Shown here: positions 61,449-64,000 of the stretch, piece after piece
How positions within the stretch are numbered: position 1 is the first letter of the stretch
How the letters are laid out: each line of letters opens with the position of its first letter
From: Dysidea avara
Lineage: Eukaryota > Porifera > Demospongiae > Dictyoceratida > Dysideidae
Assembly (NCBI RefSeq): GCF_963678975.1
Contig: NC_089275.1
Location: 16,504,220-16,568,219, forward strand
DNA: 64,000 nucleotides
Reading direction: 5' to 3'
Program-made: the position numbers and the translations under genes
Notes under the pieces: generated by a model
Seen by the model: the letters and a program-made list of their open reading frames with translations, nothing else
Told to the model about the DNA's origin: nothing
The model's database searches: none

Positions 61449-63159
61449 ATATGTACATTTGGTATGTGGTTAGTAGATTGCTTGCAACAATCACATCATT
61501 CCACCTTTCCATAGTCACAACAATGCCACATACTACCACTGACTACACATGCATGGCACTTTTATGCTGACACAAGTAGAAAGGTCATCAGTGATATCAG
61601 TTGAAATTCATCATACCAGGTCTCCAAACAAGCCTTAGGCCTGGATCTCCAGTAAGCACGTACACTGCCTTTGGATCCTTACTGTGTACACATAAACATA
61701 ATGTACTGACTTATGACTAATGTGAGGAATAAAACAATCACAATGGAAAATTTAATGTATACATGATGTGTAAACAGTTTACAATAACACAATACAGACA
61801 CAACATTCACACTGTAAATGTCAAAGTAGCACTATAATTGTTCTCAGATGTATACAGCAACGTTGAATCACCATTTTCTGTTTCTCCTATAAGTAGAAAT
61901 ATACGTATATCTGTAACCACAGCATGTATGTAGCTTACCTAGCTCAATATGTATAAGCATCTTGTCTTTGCAGTCCCATCAGAATAATTTTACGTCTAAT
62001 GTAGAAACAAACAGATCTTATACACTGTACATGCAAAGTGAAATATGCATGTAGCAAAATACACAGTACCGTTACAGTAAACTTTAAACGTTGAAAATAT
62101 TAAGTCATCTAAACCTTCAATGAAAAATCCCCTTACTGTTAAATTACTTTGACAAGCAGAGTACTGTAGTAGTAAAAAAAAACAATTTCAACGAAAAGTG
62201 AACTCATGTTTGCATAGAAGAGCTGTAGCCACCACACATGCACCTACTGCCTAATTTTACTTGGCAGCTGCATCTGAGATGTATTGACAGACATTGACAT
62301 GAATGACTCACTCAGCAGCCATCTCCTTAACAACCTCTCTGTATGTAGTGGCCACCTCCTTAACCACTTCTCTATACTGGCCACCTCAAATAGTTTCCAA
62401 ACACAGCAATGGTGTACTACATGACATGTTTTCTAAAGCAAATTCTTTAGCCAGTAAACGGTTCATTACAAAGTATTTTTGTGATGGGTGTGTCCACCCA
62501 CCATTCTAGTTAAAGTGCTTCGCAGCACACAAGGAAAGCCCCATTCATTGCTCTCAGAGATCAGCCATCCTCATTCAAGTTATCATAATGAGAATGAAGG
62601 TTGAAACTTTTCACACTTGTTTACAAGCATGATGTGGACAGGCAAACATACAATCATACTACACAGAAACATGTGGTTTTCCTATATCCAATTTCAGGAA
62701 ACCAGGTTCATGCCCACAGCTGGCCTACAGCTTAACAGCGCATCGGGTTAGAGTTACTAAACAAACTTTAAAATATTTTACAGAGGAATTAATTTTATGA
62801 TAACTGCTTTGTAGAAATCAATGATCGAATTTCATAGCTTGCAGGCAAATGCCAGATAGTGACAGGGGACTGATACACATTGTTAATTTTATATATGTCA
62901 TACCTGATGAATGATACCTTCATTCATTTTCCTTACTCACACTCACTGAAGTACCACAATCCACCTACATAAACCACAGCATGTTATGAGCTGTAACACA
63001 CTGACTAGTGTATATATATATATCTGGCTACACTGCCATTAAATAGATTACTGCATGTCAAACAGCTTACCACGCCTTCAGGCACAATATAACATGCTCA
63101 AAATCTAGGTTTATCCAATCGCTATGCATTGTTCACGTGCAGTGATTTAACGAGCACGA
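61449..63159. other. Gene-free interval
   Basis: No gene recognised. The ORF at 62303-62509 overlaps low-complexity CCACCTCCTTAACC text related to the element at 58430-59265. Confidence 0.5.
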
Positions 63160-63523
63160 TTATTTTGTCACATGAGGACGCATAGTTGCCATGGCGCCAG
63201 TGTTATCACAAGAAAACCAGACGCTTTTGCCGAACCTACAACAGAAACAGCCGTGAAATGAATAATAGTCTAAATAGAGTTAGAAAAGGCCCTCAGTAGC
63301 GCCCTTGCTTCACTCGTGCGCTACACCCCGGGCATTCAGGTTTATAAATTTCATTGACTCCGCATTGTGCCCGTGTAACTGCTTTAGACCCCATTTAACA
63401 TTACTCAGATTACTTACCTCATCCACAGCTGTTTCTGCTGTATGCTTGGCAAAAGTGGCTGGTTTTATTGAGATAATACTAGCACCATGGCAACTATGCG
63501 TCCTCATGTGACAAAATAATCTA
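63160..63523. repeat. Inverted duplication containing exon-like sequence
   Basis: ATTATTTTGTCACATGAGGA with CGCATAGTTGCCATGG at 63160-63195 is repeated inverted at 63485-63523. On the minus strand the right copy reads from an ATG as MRTHSCHGASIISIKP...ETAVDE and meets a GTAAGT donor (63412-63417). The left copy instead opens from gccATGGCG for 21 codons. It may be a duplicated first exon of an unidentified gene, or a repeat. Confidence 0.45.
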
Positions 63524-63534
63524 TTTAGAGTGTA

Positions 63535-63700
63535 ACGTGAAATAGAGCCTAAAGCAGTTATACGGGCACAATATGGAGTCTATGAAATTTATAAACCCTC
63601 AGGCCCATAGTAGCACCCTCGCTTCGCTCGTGCACTACAACCCGGGACTTCGGGTTTATAAATTTCATAGAATCCACATTGTGCCCGTATAACTATTATT
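63535..63700. repeat. Strong hairpin (ACGGGCACAAT / ATTGTGCCCGT)
   Basis: GTTATACGGGCACAATATGG and TCTATGAAATTTATAAACCC pair with GGGTTTATAAATTTCATAGA and ATTGTGCCCGTATAAC. A half copy lies at 63335-63390 beside it. The loop contains CTCGCTTCGCTCGTGC. The GTAACACGGGCA-type stem end resembles the terminal hairpins in gene B introns. Confidence 0.8.
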
Positions 63701-64000
63701 TAGGGCCCAACTTAAACAAGTATGACAAAACACCTACAAAGACTTGCAAGTGATTACAGTTCAGTATGGATTATAGGGTAATTGCCCGTGAAATCAGCAC
63801 CATCATAAAGAATTAATGCTAATTGCATTCTTGAATTTTTAAATTATGGAAAGAATGTTTTAATGGAGTATGAAGGATTATAATTAAGACTCCCTTGGCA
63901 GTCCTCACTTTGTTATTAGCAGTGCTGTCTTCTCTGGTGGCTGCTTATCCTCCATTTCATACTTGAAATTATTTATCACATGACAAAGCTTCCAATAGAC

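Overview
The window is AT-rich metazoan nuclear DNA. The recognisable genes are intron-rich, have canonical GT-AG splice sites and encode an animal-type lysosomal channel. The rest is dense with small inverted-repeat DNA transposons, foldback elements, a tRNA-derived SINE and microsatellites. The abundance of hairpin and foldback repeats and an Ig-like exon relic would fit an early-branching animal such as a demosponge, but that assignment is a weak inference.

Two complete genes are supported, both on the minus strand and arranged head to tail: gene A (coding span 17829-30048) and gene B (coding span 34868-51003). Each has ten coding exons rebuilt here by splice sites and frame. Both encode TRPML/mucolipin-family cation channels, with an N-terminal acidic dileucine motif, a basic patch before TM1, a cysteine-rich luminal loop between TM1 and TM2, an NGDD pore motif and TM6. 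Exons 2 to 9 have the same lengths and intron phases in both genes, so they are tandem paralogues. Both carry a cytosolic tail of roughly 190 residues, histidine-rich in its second half, much longer than the tail of human mucolipins.

Layout: 1-7916 is a long inverted repeat (arms at least 1.2 kb) whose spacer holds a relic OTU-protease exon and whose arms hold an Ig-like exon relic; a 1.0-kb hAT-like element with an 8-bp target duplication interrupts the right arm. 7917-17828 is gene-poor and contains an inverted duplication, foldbacks, a decayed LINE reverse transcriptase and another hAT-like element. 17829-30048 is gene A. 30049-34867 is intergenic and dominated by a 1.46-kb palindrome. 34868-51003 is gene B, whose introns carry a Mutator-like foldback with a 9-bp duplication, a Harbinger-like element and several copies of one hairpin-ended repeat. 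51004-64000 has no gene I can support and contains a second 9-bp-duplication element, a tRNA-derived SINE, long terminal-inverted-repeat elements and hairpins near the right edge.

Functionally the two genes would give endolysosomal, phosphoinositide-regulated cation channel subunits that could form homo- or heterotetramers. The in-frame open last intron of gene B suggests a possible second isoform with a cysteine-rich insert.
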